Positions 44,792 through 54,282 of a stretch of DNA of 64,000 nt are shown piece after piece (the stretch's first letter is position 1; each line of letters opens with the position of its first letter). Location: contig JACVCO010000011.1 in assembly GCA_016741995.1 (NCBI GenBank), positions 62,001 through 126,000 of the forward strand, given 5' to 3'. The stretch comes from Hydrogenophaga sp. (GTDB taxonomy: Bacteria > Pseudomonadota > Gammaproteobacteria > Burkholderiales > Burkholderiaceae_C). A model generated the notes under the pieces. It did not search any database and was not told the DNA's origin. It worked only from the letters and a program-made list of their open reading frames with translations. The translations under genes and the position numbers were made by a program.

Positions 44792-45859
44792 ATGGCCATT
44801 CGCAAACCCCCCACCCACCAACGCATCGATCTGGCCCTGCAGGGCGGCGGCTCGCACGGCGCCTTCACCTGGGGCGTGCTCGACCGCCTGCTCGAAGACG
44901 AGGGCCTGGAGATCGCCGCGATCAGCGGCACCAGCGCGGGCGCCATGAATGCCGTGGCGCTGGCCGCGGGCCTGATGGAAGGCGGGCGCGAAGGCGCGCG
45001 CACCGCCCTGCGCCGGTTCTGGACACGCGTGGGCGAGCTCTCGCCGTTCAGCACCGCCGCCGCCCCGGCCACGCCCTGGCTCGATCCCGCCAGCCCCTGG
45101 GCCGCTCCCTGGGCGGCGCCGATGCGGGCGTACTCGCAGTGGCTGGGCGCCCAGGTCTCGCCCTACCAGCTCAACCCGCTCAACCTCAACCCCCTGCGCC
45201 GCATCCTGCTCGACACGGTGGATTTCGACCGCGTCTGCCAATGCCACAAGACACGGCTGTTCATCGCCGCCACGCAAGTGCGCACCGGCGAGTTGCGCGT
45301 GTTCGCCCAGCACGAACTCACGCCCGACGTGGTGCTCGCCTCGGCCTGCCTGCCGCTGCTGTTCCAGGCGGTGGAGATCGACGGCGAGGCCTACTGGGAC
45401 GGCGGCTACGCCGGCAACCCCTCGCTGCTGCCGCTGGTGCTCGACAGCCCGGCCGACGACCTGCTGGTGGTGCAGATCAACCCGGCCGAGCGCGCCGCGC
45501 TGCCGACGAACGCAGGCGACATCCTGGACCGCATCAACGAAGTGACCTTCAACGCCAGCCTGCTGCGCGAACTGCGCTCGATCGCGCTGCTCAAGCAGCT
45601 GCTGGCGGCCGAAGGTTGGGCCGCGCAGCGCCTGCGCAGCCCGGTGCTGCGCGGCATCGCCCGGCTGCGGCTGCACCGCGTGGACGGCGGCGACGAACTC
45701 GCCGCGCTGGGGGCGGGCAGCAAGACGCGCACCGACCCGGCGTTCCTGCAACGGCTGTTCGAGCAAGGCCGCGGCGCCGCCAGCGCGTGGTTCGAGCAGC
45801 ACCGCTCGGCCCTGGGCAAGCGCGGCACGCTGGAGCTGGGCGCCATACTCGGCGCCTGA
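44792..45859 (+). CDS. Patatin-like phospholipase
   Basis: 355 residues. Oxyanion loop GGGSHGAF (18-25), nucleophile Ser48 in GTSAG and Asp203 in DGGYAGNP form the patatin Ser-Asp dyad. No signal peptide, so a cytosolic or membrane-associated lipid hydrolase, though related enzymes in other bacteria are effectors. The segment QLNPLNLNPLRRILLDTVDF is typical of a bacterial subgroup that may act on storage-granule or membrane lipid. Followed 22 bases later by a GNAT gene. Confidence 0.9.
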   Translation: MAIRKPPTHQRIDLALQGGGSHGAFTWGVLDRLLEDEGLEIAAISGTSAGAMNAVALAAGLMEGGREGARTALRRFWTRVGELSPFSTAAAPATPWLDPASPWAAPWAAPMRAYSQWLGAQVSPYQLNPLNLNPLRRILLDTVDFDRVCQCHKTRLFIAATQVRTGELRVFAQHELTPDVVLASACLPLLFQAVEIDGEAYWDGGYAGNPSLLPLVLDSPADDLLVVQINPAERAALPTNAGDILDRINEVTFNASLLRELRSIALLKQLLAAEGWAAQRLRSPVLRGIARLRLHRVDGGDELAALGAGSKTRTDPAFLQRLFEQGRGAASAWFEQHRSALGKRGTLELGAILGA

Positions 45860-45881
45860 CCACCAATCTCATCGAACGACC

Positions 45882-46169
45882 ATGACGCTCGCCATTGAAC
45901 ACCAGGAAACCGACAAGACCGGGGCCTTCTTCTTCCAGCAGAACGGCCGCCGCCTTGCCGAAATGACCTACAGCCGCACCAACGCCACGCTGATCATCAT
46001 CGACCACACCGAGGTGGATGAAAGCCTCAAGGGCCAGGGCGCCGGCCGCCAGTTGCTCGACGCGCTCGTGGCCTGGGCCCGCGAGACCAAGACCCGGGTG
46101 ATCGCCCTCTGCCCGTTCGCGAAAGCCCAGTTCAACAAGGATCCGTCAATCCGCGACGTGTTGAACTGA
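45882..46169 (+). CDS. Small GNAT-family N-acetyltransferase (YidJ/NATD1-like)
   Basis: 95 residues, the short GNAT variety. The acetyl-CoA pyrophosphate-binding segment is LKGQGAGRQLLDALVAWARE (about 48-67), a good Q/RxxGxG/A motif, and the sequence ends in CPFAKAQFNKDP, typical of this subgroup. Targets unknown. Possibly cotranscribed with the patatin gene. Confidence 0.9.
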   Translation: MTLAIEHQETDKTGAFFFQQNGRRLAEMTYSRTNATLIIIDHTEVDESLKGQGAGRQLLDALVAWARETKTRVIALCPFAKAQFNKDPSIRDVLN

Positions 46170-46231
46170 GCACGGGTTCCTGCGGGGGAGGTGGGGCACA
46201 AATGGGCCGGGAAACCTGACCTATTTCAAGC

Positions 46232-46258
46232 TCAAATTGTTGGCATGCGTACCGATGA
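46232..46258 (+). promoter_or_regulatory. Sigma-28 (FliA)-like promoter for chemoreceptor gene
   Basis: TCAAATTG-N11-ACCGATGA matches the flagellar consensus TAAAGTTT-N11-GCCGATAA at most positions, with the exact 11-base spacer. It sits about 90 bases upstream of the chemoreceptor GTG, where a class 3 flagellar promoter would be expected. Confidence 0.6.
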
Positions 46259-46348
46259 TAGGGCTGTCAGTTGTTTGTCAGTCCCTCAAAGCCCGTTGTC
46301 GCACACGGCAACGGCGCGCCCATCCACCGCTTTCCAGAGACCCCCCGC

Positions 46349-47920
46349 GTGAACGCCATCAAGAACCTGAAGGTCGGCACCCGCCTGATCGCCTCCTTCC
46401 TCCTCCTCAGCGCCCTCTGCGGCCTGGTCGGGGCCATCGGCATGCTCAACATGAGCCGCATCAGCGACATGGCCGACGTCATGTACGAGAACGAGCTGAT
46501 GGGCCTGTCGCACATCAAGGAAGCAAACATCAACCTCATCTACGCCGGACGCGCGCGCTCGAACGCGCTGCTGGCCACCAGCGACGAAGAGCGCCGCCGC
46601 TTCGTGGAGCTGACCGACAAGTCCATCAAGACCGCCATCGACTACGTGGGCAAGGCCGAACCGCTGTTCGCCGCGCCCGAGGCCAAGAAGCAGATTGCCG
46701 ACATGACGGCCCTCTTCACCCAGTACCAGACCGACATGGGCACCATGCTGCGGCTGGCCAACCAGGAGGCGCTCGCGGCACAGCGCTCGGGCGAGCTGCA
46801 AAGCGTGATGGACAAGACCCGCCAGCAGAACGCCGCGCTGGACGACATGATGACCGGGCTCTCGCAGCGCAAGGAAAACAACGCCAAGGAAGCCGCTGCG
46901 GCCACCACCACGCTCTACCAGAACAGCGTCGCGATGATGCTGCTGGTGATCGCTGGCGCCGTGGGCGTGGGCATCGCGCTCGGCGTGTTCATCAGCCGCG
47001 GCATCACGCGCCCGCTGCAACAGGCCGTGAAAGTGGCCGAGACGGTGGCCGAAGGCGACCTGACCTCGAAGATCACCGTCACCAGCACGGACGAAACCGG
47101 CCAGTTGCTCGGTGCGCTCGGGCGCATGAACACGTCCCTGGTTCGCATCGTGGGCGGTGTGCGCACCAGCGCCGAATCGATCGCCACCGGCTCCACGCAG
47201 ATCGCCACGGGCAACAACGACCTGAGCCAGCGCACCGAGGAACAGGCCAGCAACCTGCAGCAGACCGCGGCCTCGATGGAGCAGATTTCCAGCAACGTGC
47301 GCCAGAGCGCGGACAGCGCTCGCACCGCCAACGAACTGGCCACGCAGGCCAGCGAATCCGCCCGCGATGGCGGCCGGGTGGTGGGTGAGGTGGTTCAGAC
47401 CATGCAGGGCATCAGCCAGAGCTCGCGCAAGATGGCCGACATCATTGGCGTGATCGATGGCATCGCGTTCCAGACCAACATCCTGGCCCTGAACGCCGCG
47501 GTGGAAGCCGCGCGCGCCGGTGAACAGGGCCGTGGCTTCGCCGTGGTGGCCGGCGAGGTGCGCAACCTCGCGCAGCGCAGCGCCACCGCCGCCAAGGAAA
47601 TCGCCGCACTGATCCAGACGAGCATGGAAACGGTCGAGCAAGGCGCCCGCCAGGCCAACGGCGCAGGCGAGCGCATGCAAAGCATCGTCGACCAGGTGCG
47701 CCGCGTCACGTCGATGATGGGCGAGATCTCCTCCGCCAGCACCGAGCAGACGCAGGGCATCGGCCAGGTGAGCGACGCCGTGAGCCAGCTCGATCAGGTG
47801 ACGCAGCAGAACGCCGCGCTGGTGGAAGAAAGTGCCGCCGCCGCCGACAGCCTGCGCAGCCAGGCCGCCCGCCTGAGCGATCTGGTCGGCGTGTTCAAGC
47901 TGCCGCACAGCGACACCTGA
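46349..47920 (+). CDS. Methyl-accepting chemotaxis protein
   Basis: 523 residues. Two transmembrane helices (about 10-30 and 195-215) flank a periplasmic four-helix-bundle domain; a HAMP domain (about 217-268) precedes the signalling coiled coil with the hairpin tip [20 protein letters not shown]. No CheR-binding pentapeptide at the C-terminus (ends LPHSDT), and no periplasmic ligand motif recognised. The GTG at 46349 is favoured; a TTG 78 bases upstream would add a non-family N-terminus. It is followed by a strong terminator. Confidence 0.93.
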   Translation: MNAIKNLKVGTRLIASFLLLSALCGLVGAIGMLNMSRISDMADVMYENELMGLSHIKEANINLIYAGRARSNALLATSDEERRRFVELTDKSIKTAIDYVGKAEPLFAAPEAKKQIADMTALFTQYQTDMGTMLRLANQEALAAQRSGELQSVMDKTRQQNAALDDMMTGLSQRKENNAKEAAAATTTLYQNSVAMMLLVIAGAVGVGIALGVFISRGITRPLQQAVKVAETVAEGDLTSKITVTSTDETGQLLGALGRMNTSLVRIVGGVRTSAESIATGSTQIATGNNDLSQRTEEQASNLQQTAASMEQISSNVRQSADSARTANELATQASESARDGGRVVGEVVQTMQGISQSSRKMADIIGVIDGIAFQTNILALNAAVEAARAGEQGRGFAVVAGEVRNLAQRSATAAKEIAALIQTSMETVEQGARQANGAGERMQSIVDQVRRVTSMMGEISSASTEQTQGIGQVSDAVSQLDQVTQQNAALVEESAAAADSLRSQAARLSDLVGVFKLPHSDT

Positions 47921-47938
47921 GACGGGCACACTGCCTGC

Positions 47939-47961
47939 AAGCCGCGCCGTGTGCGCGGCTT
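47939..47961. terminator. Bidirectional hairpin between MCP and marC genes
   Basis: AAGCCGCGC-cgtgt-GCGCGGCTT is a perfect 9-bp stem with a five-base loop located between convergent genes. No long T run follows on either side. Confidence 0.65.
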
Positions 47962-48641
47962 CAGCGCATGGGCAGGCTGCGCAACAACTCGCTCACGCCG
48001 TCCCACACGATCTGCACGCCCAGGCACAGCAGGATGAAGGCCGACAGGCGCAGGAAGATGATGGCGCCCGCCTCGCCCAGGGGGCGCAACAGGTGCTCCG
48101 CGTAGCGGAAGGCCAGGTACAGCAACGCGCCGATGGCCAGCAACGCGAACACGCCACCGCCGATGTTGGCCAGCGCCAGCGTTACGCGGTCGTTGCTCAA
48201 CGACACGCCCACCGTGATGGCCGCGGCGATCGAGCCCGGCCCGCAACTGATGGGAAACGTCAGCGGGTAGAAGGCCTGGCGGCGCGCCATCTCGGGCGTG
48301 AAGGCCTCGGCCAGTTCGGTGCGGCTGTCGGTGGTGGACTGCGTGGCCGTGAGCAGGCGCCACGCGGTGGCCGCCAGGATGAGCCCGCCGCCCACGCGCA
48401 CGATGGGCAGCGAGATGCCGAAGAAGGCCAGCACGTGCGAACCCACCACCATGCTGCCCAGCATCAACGCGAACATGTTGCGCGCGATCTTGCGCGCCAG
48501 CATGGCCCGCGTGCGCGCCGACGCGCCCTCGGTGAGGCCGAGGAAGATCGGCGCCGTGGCCGCCGGGTTCAGGATGGGCAACAGCGCGGCAAAGACGAAC
48601 AGGAAGCTCTTGCCGAAGGCGAGCGCGAGCTCGGTCGTCAT
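47961..48641 (-). CDS. marC: MarC family membrane protein
   Basis: 226 residues with six transmembrane helices and the family elements FAALLPILNPAATAPIFL and FYPLTFPISCGPGSIAA. MarC/NAAT family; once linked to antibiotic resistance but its real role is unclear. The neighbour is a BCCT transporter gene that ends 17 bases before this one starts, suggesting joint transcription. Confidence 0.9.
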   Translation of the reverse strand: MTTELALAFGKSFLFVFAALLPILNPAATAPIFLGLTEGASARTRAMLARKIARNMFALMLGSMVVGSHVLAFFGISLPIVRVGGGLILAATAWRLLTATQSTTDSRTELAEAFTPEMARRQAFYPLTFPISCGPGSIAAAITVGVSLSNDRVTLALANIGGGVFALLAIGALLYLAFRYAEHLLRPLGEAGAIIFLRLSAFILLCLGVQIVWDGVSELLRSLPMR

Positions 48642-48657
48642 GGCCGCGAACCGCCGC

Positions 48658-50184
48658 TCAGGCCTGGCCGGGCTTGACCATGTCCTGCAGGCGCCGGCGC
48701 ATCAGCTTCTCGCGCCGTTCCTGCGCATCCCAGTCTTCGCGCACGCCGCGCCACAGCGCGATGGCCATGAGCACGATCACCGCCGCGAACGGCAACGCGA
48801 ACACGATGGTGGCCGTCTGCACCGCCTTGAGCCCGCCCGCGAGCAGCAGCGAAATGGCGATGCCGGAGATCAGCACCCCCCAGACGATTTTCACGCGGTT
48901 GGGCGGGTTCTCGTTGCCGCCGGTGCTCATCATGCCCAGCACCAGCGTGGCCGAATCGCCCGAGGTGACGAAGAACACCACCACCAGCACCGTGGCCACC
49001 ACCGACATGATCGCGCCCAGCGGCAGCGCGTCGAGCAGCGCGAACAGCGCGGTGGACACGTCGGCGCCCACGGCTTCAGCGATGGGGATGTTGCGCATGA
49101 TCTCGAAGTGCAGCGCCGTGCCACCGAACACCGAGAACCACAGGAAGCCGGCCAGCGTGGGCGCCAGCACCGTGCCGAGCACGAACTCGCGGATGGTGCG
49201 CCCGCGCGAAACGCGCGCGATGAACAGGCCCACGAACGGCGCCCAGCTCACCCACCAGGCCCAGTAGAAGATCGTCCAGCCGCCGACCCAGCCGCTGTCG
49301 CGGAACGGCGTCATGCGCAGGCTCATGCGCACCAGCTCGCTTGCGTAGCTGCCCAGCGTGCTGGTGAAGGTGTCGATGATGGCCACCGTGGGGCCGAGCA
49401 CGAACACGGCGAGCGCCAAGCCTGCGGCCATGAGGAGGTTGGCGTTGGACAGCCACTTGATGCCGCGGCTCACGCCCGACACGGCCGAGCCCACGAACAG
49501 CACGGTGGTGACGACGATGATGCCGACCTGCCATGCGGGGTTCACCGGCACGCCCGCCAGCGCGGCCAGGCCGCTGTTGATCTGCAACGCCCCCATGCCC
49601 AGCGACGCCGCCACACCGAAGGCGGTGGCGATGACGGCCAGCACGTTGACCACCGGGCCAAGCCGCCTGGCAAAGCCCCAGGGCAACGACTCCACGGCCG
49701 TGCTCACGAGCGCGAGGCCGCCCTTGCGGAACTGGAAGAACGCAATGGCCAGCGCCACGATGCTGTACACCGCCCAGGGGTGCAGGCCCCAGTGGAAGAA
49801 GCTGTAGCGCATGGCAGCACCCGCGGCCTCGGGCGTGTTGGGCTCGATGCCCGGTGGCGGTGCGCCGTAGTGCGAGATCGGTTCGGCCACGCCCCAGAAC
49901 ACCAGGCCGATGCCCATGCCCGCGGCGAACAGCATCGAGAACCACGAGCCGAGCGAGAACTCGGGTTCGTCGTCTTCCGCGCCGAGCTTGAGATCGCCAT
50001 AGCGGCTGAACGCCAGCACCACCGTCAGGATGACGAGGCCCAGCACCACCCACAGGTAGAACCAGCCGAAATCACGCGTGATGGTGGCGAGCAGCGTGTC
50101 GAACACCGAGCCCAGGGAAGCCGGGGACACGACGCCCCACAGAACGATGGCCAGGATCACCCCGACCGAGACGATGAGTTGCAT
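48658..50184 (-). CDS. BCCT family betaine/carnitine/choline transporter
   Basis: 508 residues, twelve predicted transmembrane helices. Family signatures are clear: FAAGMGIGLVFWGVAEPISHYG near 90, the Trp-rich substrate box FYWAWWVSWAPFVGLFIARVSRGR near 300, and FVTSGDSATLVL near 405. It takes up quaternary ammonium compounds with Na+ or H+. The start at 50184 has GGAGGAG upstream. The C-terminal tail is short, so osmosensing of the BetP kind is less likely. Probably cotranscribed with marC. Confidence 0.93.
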   Translation of the reverse strand: MQLIVSVGVILAIVLWGVVSPASLGSVFDTLLATITRDFGWFYLWVVLGLVILTVVLAFSRYGDLKLGAEDDEPEFSLGSWFSMLFAAGMGIGLVFWGVAEPISHYGAPPPGIEPNTPEAAGAAMRYSFFHWGLHPWAVYSIVALAIAFFQFRKGGLALVSTAVESLPWGFARRLGPVVNVLAVIATAFGVAASLGMGALQINSGLAALAGVPVNPAWQVGIIVVTTVLFVGSAVSGVSRGIKWLSNANLLMAAGLALAVFVLGPTVAIIDTFTSTLGSYASELVRMSLRMTPFRDSGWVGGWTIFYWAWWVSWAPFVGLFIARVSRGRTIREFVLGTVLAPTLAGFLWFSVFGGTALHFEIMRNIPIAEAVGADVSTALFALLDALPLGAIMSVVATVLVVVFFVTSGDSATLVLGMMSTGGNENPPNRVKIVWGVLISGIAISLLLAGGLKAVQTATIVFALPFAAVIVLMAIALWRGVREDWDAQERREKLMRRRLQDMVKPGQA

Positions 50185-50424
50185 GGGTTTTCTCCTCCAG
50201 AGTGCGTGGCGCGCGGCCCGATGTGGCAGAGGCACCCGGTGTGCAAGGCCGTCCAGGGGATCGGCGCCGGGGCTGTCAGCAAGGGCCGGCAGAAGTGGTT
50301 GCGTGTGCAACCAATCGCCAGGCAGCCTTTGATTATTGGCATGGAAAAGTCTTTTTCAAGGGGCCAATTCCGCCCCATCTGCGCCGATCTCGCGGTCCAA
50401 TCGCCATCAGCACCCGGAGACAAC

Positions 50425-52113
50425 GTGAACGAACTGCAGACCGCACAACAACAAGGCAAGGCCATCAACGTGGACGTGTTGATCGCGGGCGCGGGCCCTT
50501 GCGGCCTCATGCTCGCCAACGAGCTCGGCCTGCGCGGCATCACCTGCCTGCTGGTGGACCCGAAAGCCACCACCGCCTTCAACCCGCAGGCCAACGCCAC
50601 GCAGGCGCGCACCATGGAGCACTTCCGGCGCATCGGCATCGCGAACCAGATCCGCGCGCTCGGCCTGCCCGCCGACCACCCCACCGACATCGCCTACTTC
50701 ACGCGCTTCGCCACGCACGAACTGGCCCGCCTGCGCCTGCCCACCGCCGCGCAGGCCAGCGAGCACGTGCGCGGCCTGCGCGGTGCGTGGAACGCGGCCG
50801 AGCTGCCGCACCGCGTGTCGCAGAAGTTCGTGGAGGCCGTGCTGCGCGAGCACGCCGAAGCGCGCACCGACCGGCCCGTGGCCTTCGGCTGGAAGCTGCT
50901 CGACTTCGAACAGAACGACGCGGGCGTGAGCGCGCGCGTGGCCCCGACCGAGGGCGACGGCGAACCGGTGCGTGTTCGTGCGCGCTACCTCGTGGGCGCC
51001 GACGGCGCGCGCAGCACCGTGCGCCAGGCGCTCGGTATTGCGTACAGCGGCGCCACCGGCGTGCAGCGCGCCTTCATGGGCGGGCGCATGTTCGCGGTGT
51101 ATCTGCGCGCGCCCACGTTCTACGAACAGCTGCCGCACGATCTGGCCTGGATGTACGTGAGCGTGAACCCCGAGCGCCGCGTGTTCATGGCCTCGGTGGA
51201 CGGCCGCGGCGAATTCGCCTTCCACGCCGCCGTGCACCCCGACGAAGACCCGAGCGGCTGGACGCACGATGACGCGCAGCGCCTGTTCGCGCAAGCGAGC
51301 GGCATGAACCTGCCCATCGAGATCCTCTCCACCGGCACCTGGATCGCCGGCCATTCGCTCGTGGCCGAGCGCTACCAGCATGGCCGCGTGTTCATCGCCG
51401 GGGACGCGGCCCACCTGTTCACGCCCACCGGCGGCCTGGGCTACAACACCGCCGTGGGCGACGCGGTGAACCTGGGCTGGAAACTCGCGAGCGTGCTGCG
51501 CGGCCATTCGCGCCCCGAGCTGCTCGACAGCTACGACGCCGAGCGCCGCCCCATCGGCGTGCGCAACACCACCTACGCGCGCGGCTTCGCCGACTCCATC
51601 GGCGGCTACCAGACCACCCCCACCCTCGAAGCCGAAGGCCCCGAAGGTGACGCGCTGCGCGCGCAAGCGAGCGAGGTGCTCAACGCGCACGTGCGCCGCG
51701 AATTCAACATCCCCGGCGTGACCTTCGGCGAGCGCTACGACGGCTCACCCACCGTGGCGAGCGACGGCAGCGCGCCGCCACCCGACAGCGCCAACGACTA
51801 CCAGCCCAGCACCTGCCCCGGCGGGCGCCTGCCGCACGTGTGGCTGGGTGGGGAGCGTTCGCTGTACGACGAACTGGGCTTCGAGTGGACGGTGCTGGCA
51901 CCGGGTGCGCTGCGCGAGGTGGCGCAGGCGCTGGTTGAAGCGGGCAAGGCAGCGGGGCTGGACGTGACGCTGCGGTTGTGCGACGAGCCGGAAGCGCGCG
52001 AGACCTTGGGCGACGCGGTGCTGGTGGTTCGGCCGGACCAGGTCATTGCTTGGCGAGGTGGCACGGCGCCCGAGCCGGGTTCGGTCTGGCGGCGCGTGGC
52101 CTGCACGCCCTGA
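50425..52113 (+). CDS. FAD-dependent aromatic monooxygenase (MhpA/PHBH class A type)
   Basis: 562 residues. FAD Rossmann motif GAGPCG near 23, LVDPKA, the DG motif VGADGARSTVR near 192 and the GD motif IAGDAAHLFTPTGGLGYN near 330. The C-terminal domain (about 400-562) is thioredoxin-like as in phenol hydroxylases. Hydroxylates an aromatic acid, phenol or polyketide-like compound using NAD(P)H. GTG start with GGAG six bases upstream. The 240-bp gap before it holds an A/T dyad GAAAA-gtct-TTTTC (50344-50357) that could be an operator. Substrate not decided. Confidence 0.88.
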   Translation: MNELQTAQQQGKAINVDVLIAGAGPCGLMLANELGLRGITCLLVDPKATTAFNPQANATQARTMEHFRRIGIANQIRALGLPADHPTDIAYFTRFATHELARLRLPTAAQASEHVRGLRGAWNAAELPHRVSQKFVEAVLREHAEARTDRPVAFGWKLLDFEQNDAGVSARVAPTEGDGEPVRVRARYLVGADGARSTVRQALGIAYSGATGVQRAFMGGRMFAVYLRAPTFYEQLPHDLAWMYVSVNPERRVFMASVDGRGEFAFHAAVHPDEDPSGWTHDDAQRLFAQASGMNLPIEILSTGTWIAGHSLVAERYQHGRVFIAGDAAHLFTPTGGLGYNTAVGDAVNLGWKLASVLRGHSRPELLDSYDAERRPIGVRNTTYARGFADSIGGYQTTPTLEAEGPEGDALRAQASEVLNAHVRREFNIPGVTFGERYDGSPTVASDGSAPPPDSANDYQPSTCPGGRLPHVWLGGERSLYDELGFEWTVLAPGALREVAQALVEAGKAAGLDVTLRLCDEPEARETLGDAVLVVRPDQVIAWRGGTAPEPGSVWRRVACTP

Positions 52114-52137
52114 GCGTCGGCGGCTTGACGCCTCGTC

Positions 52138-52608
52138 TCAGCGCCGCGCCGTCAACCGCCCATACAGCCACCCACCCAACACCGCGCCCGCCGCCATCGT
52201 CAACAAACCCGGCCCGTGCCGCGTGGCGTCGATGAACACCGGCATCGGGGCCGCGGCGTCCACCGCGCGCACCGCGGCCACCATGCCCACGCCGGCCGCC
52301 AGCGCCAGCAGCGTGGTACGCCAGCCCGGCCAGCGCCGGCCCAGCCAGTGGCCCACGGTGAGCGCGGGCAGCCAGCCCGCCGCCAGAATGCCCGCGTACA
52401 AGAGCGCGAAGCCCAGCAGGTCTTGCCCGGTGGTGCGGGCGCGTACGGCCAGCGGAATGTCCACCCCCAGCGCGGCCAGGGCCTGCAGGTTCCACTGCGT
52501 CTGCACCACCGAACCCCAGGCCGCGGCCAGCAGCCACGCCAACAACAATGGCACCAGGTGGCGCGCCCAGCCGCGGTGTGCAGAATCGCTTGCGTTGCTG
52601 TACTTCAT
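52138..52608 (-). CDS. Small integral membrane protein, unknown
   Basis: 156 residues with about four hydrophobic helices and short loops (first helix HLVPLLLAWLLAAAWG, last helix GLLTMAAGAVLGGWLYGRL). No family recognised. The ATG at 52608 sits 12 bases from the divergent sugar dehydrogenase start, so the two promoters must overlap the opposite coding sequences. Residues upstream of this start are not membrane-like and are probably untranslated. Confidence 0.7.
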   Translation of the reverse strand: MKYSNASDSAHRGWARHLVPLLLAWLLAAAWGSVVQTQWNLQALAALGVDIPLAVRARTTGQDLLGFALLYAGILAAGWLPALTVGHWLGRRWPGWRTTLLALAAGVGMVAAVRAVDAAAPMPVFIDATRHGPGLLTMAAGAVLGGWLYGRLTARR

Positions 52609-52620
52609 ATCGATCACGTC

Positions 52621-53727
52621 ATGGCCTACCGGGCAGCCTTTATAGCGTTTGCACTCGCGTTGTTGATGCCGGCCCACGCCGCCGGCTACCGCATCGACAC
52701 CGTGGCCAGCGGGCTCGAGCACCCGTGGTCGCTGGCCTTTCTGCCCGGTGGCCGAATGCTGGTGACCGAACGCCCCGGCCGCCTGCGCCTCATCGAACCC
52801 GGCACGGACGGCAAGCCCCAGTTGCGCCCCGAACCCATGGGCGGCGTGCCCGCGGTGCTGGCGCGCGGGCAGGCGGGCCTGTTCGACGTGGTGGTGGACC
52901 CGGCCTTCGACACCACCGGCCATGTGCTCTTGTCCTTCGCGCACGGCACACCGGGCGCGAACCACCTGCGCGTGGTGCGCGCGCGCTTCGATGGAAAGCA
53001 ACTGCAGGCGGTGCAACCCGTCTTCACGTCACAACCGGCCAAGGCCGACACGCAGCACTTCGGTGGCCGCATGGCCTGGCTGCCCGACGGCAGCGTGCTC
53101 ATCGGCATGGGCGACGGCAACCTCGACCGCACCGACGCGCAACGCCTGCACACCCACCTGGGCAAGCTGCTGCGCATCCACCCCGACGGCAGCGTGCCCG
53201 CCGACAACCCCTTCACCACCCGCCCCGGCGCGCGGCCCGAGATCTACAGCCACGGGCACCGCAACCCGCAAGGGCTGGTCGTCGTCAACGGCGTGCCCTA
53301 CGCGCACGAACACGGCTCGCGCGGCGGCGACGAACTCAACCGCATCCGCCCCGGCGCCAACTACGGCTGGCCCATCACCACCGGCGGCATCGACTACACC
53401 TACGCCCGCATCACGCCCTACCGCAGCCTGCCCGGCATCGAACCCCCGCTGGTGGAATGGACCCCCTCCATCGCCCCAGCCGGCCTCACCTGGTACGACG
53501 GCGCGCTGTTCCCCGCCTGGCGCGGCAGCCTGTTCGTGGCGGCACTCAAGGAACGCAGCGTGCGCCGCGTGCCGCTGGCGAACGGTGTGCCCGGGCCGCA
53601 GGAGCTGCTGTTCACCGAACTCGGTGAGCGGATTCGTGATGTGCGGGCGGGGCCGGATGGGGCGCTGTACTTGCTGACGGACAGTGCGCAGGGGCGGGTG
53701 CTGCGGGTGGTGGCGGAGGGGCGTTGA
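52621..53727 (+). CDS. PQQ-dependent sugar (aldose) dehydrogenase, YliI/Asd-like
   Basis: 368 residues. Signal peptide to about 20 (AFIAFALALLMPAHA), then a six-bladed propeller opening ASGLEHPWSLAFLPGGRMLVTERPGRLRL. It carries the GSDH-family strands DVVVDPAFDTTGHVLLSF, HFGGRMAWLPDGSVLIGMGD and SHGHRNPQGLVV. Oxidises aldose sugars in the periplasm with PQQ as cofactor, although some relatives lack strong activity. PQQ biosynthesis genes are not in this window. It is the last typical high-GC gene before the island. Confidence 0.93.
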   Translation: MAYRAAFIAFALALLMPAHAAGYRIDTVASGLEHPWSLAFLPGGRMLVTERPGRLRLIEPGTDGKPQLRPEPMGGVPAVLARGQAGLFDVVVDPAFDTTGHVLLSFAHGTPGANHLRVVRARFDGKQLQAVQPVFTSQPAKADTQHFGGRMAWLPDGSVLIGMGDGNLDRTDAQRLHTHLGKLLRIHPDGSVPADNPFTTRPGARPEIYSHGHRNPQGLVVVNGVPYAHEHGSRGGDELNRIRPGANYGWPITTGGIDYTYARITPYRSLPGIEPPLVEWTPSIAPAGLTWYDGALFPAWRGSLFVAALKERSVRRVPLANGVPGPQELLFTELGERIRDVRAGPDGALYLLTDSAQGRVLRVVAEGR

Positions 53728-54282
53728 GTGGGGTGCTGATCGGACAGCCGCTCATGTGAAGCGGTATTCGCCTATCGAGTGACGGCATTGCAGCGGCTGC
53801 CGTCAGTCGCTCGTTGGATGCGAATGTCAGCAAGTTGCTGCTCTGCGTCATTCCAATGAGAGCTAGTGCAAATTGATGGACCTTGCTCGCGCTTGGCGGG
53901 TGGCGCCGAGCGCCTGCGAAGCCCCCTCGATCGATATCGTGAACAAAGCGTTGAAAGTGAGCGGTACGGAGTGCCGGGTCCAGTTTTCGCCGGTTTTTCT
54001 GTGCCGCTTTCCGGAGCGTTTCCCAAATTCCCGCGTAGCTGAAGAGCGCGCTAGACCCGAGTAGAGCGCGCAGCCACGTACAAGGGTTCCCGGCGCAGCC
54101 ATTGGTCCAGCGACGACTTGCCGACTGCTATGGGCGTTCTGGGTTCTTGCACTCAAAAACACCTTCAAGGCGTGACGGCGTCGCTGTGTCAATCACATTG
54201 GCGATTTGCGCAGCTAACTTTTGGCTACCATGAAGACAATGGTCTCCGGCAGTCGGAGACTGCTAGTCCATGGAGAAAAGCG
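53728..54282. other. Gene-poor left flank of low-GC island
   Basis: 555 bases with no gene that I can support. Short ORFs on both strands lack ribosome sites and look composite. It contains a perfect 7-bp dyad GACGGCA / TGCCGTC (53781-53804, ten-base loop) and, at its right end, a second dyad described separately. Composition shifts from the neighbouring high-GC genes at about 53740. No integrase, insertion-sequence end or tRNA was recognised. Confidence 0.7.
54242..54260. promoter_or_regulatory. Perfect dyad in the leader of the island's first gene
   Basis: GTCTCCG-GCAGT-CGGAGAC, 7-bp arms with a five-base centre, ends 22 bases before the ATG at 54283. It could be an operator or an RNA hairpin just upstream of the Shine-Dalgarno sequence (GGAGAAAA at 54271). 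The first island protein carries DNA-binding-like regions, so self-regulation is possible. Confidence 0.45.

Noticed and set aside
42445-45885. Plus-strand open frame of over 1,100 codons opposite the dinG gene
   Set aside because: It mirrors the minus-strand helicase; its protein is His/Gln/Arg-rich without domains, whereas the minus strand has Walker, DEAH and Fe-S motifs.
46271-46348. TTG start for a longer chemoreceptor
   Set aside because: The extra 26 residues are not a signal or membrane segment, and the sequence lies downstream of the sigma-28 site; the GTG at 46349 begins a normal MCP helix.
53781-53804. GACGGCA/TGCCGTC dyad as a transposon end
   Set aside because: Only one copy of the pair was found near the island and there is no partner at the right end, so it cannot be called a terminal inverted repeat.
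53863-54192. Minus-strand 109-codon ORF in the left island flank
   Set aside because: No ribosome site, low-complexity basic composition and no domain; treated as non-coding.
54118-54282. Upstream extension of island protein A
   Set aside because: It crosses the perfect dyad and the Shine-Dalgarno sequence; the ATG at 54283 has ideal spacing.
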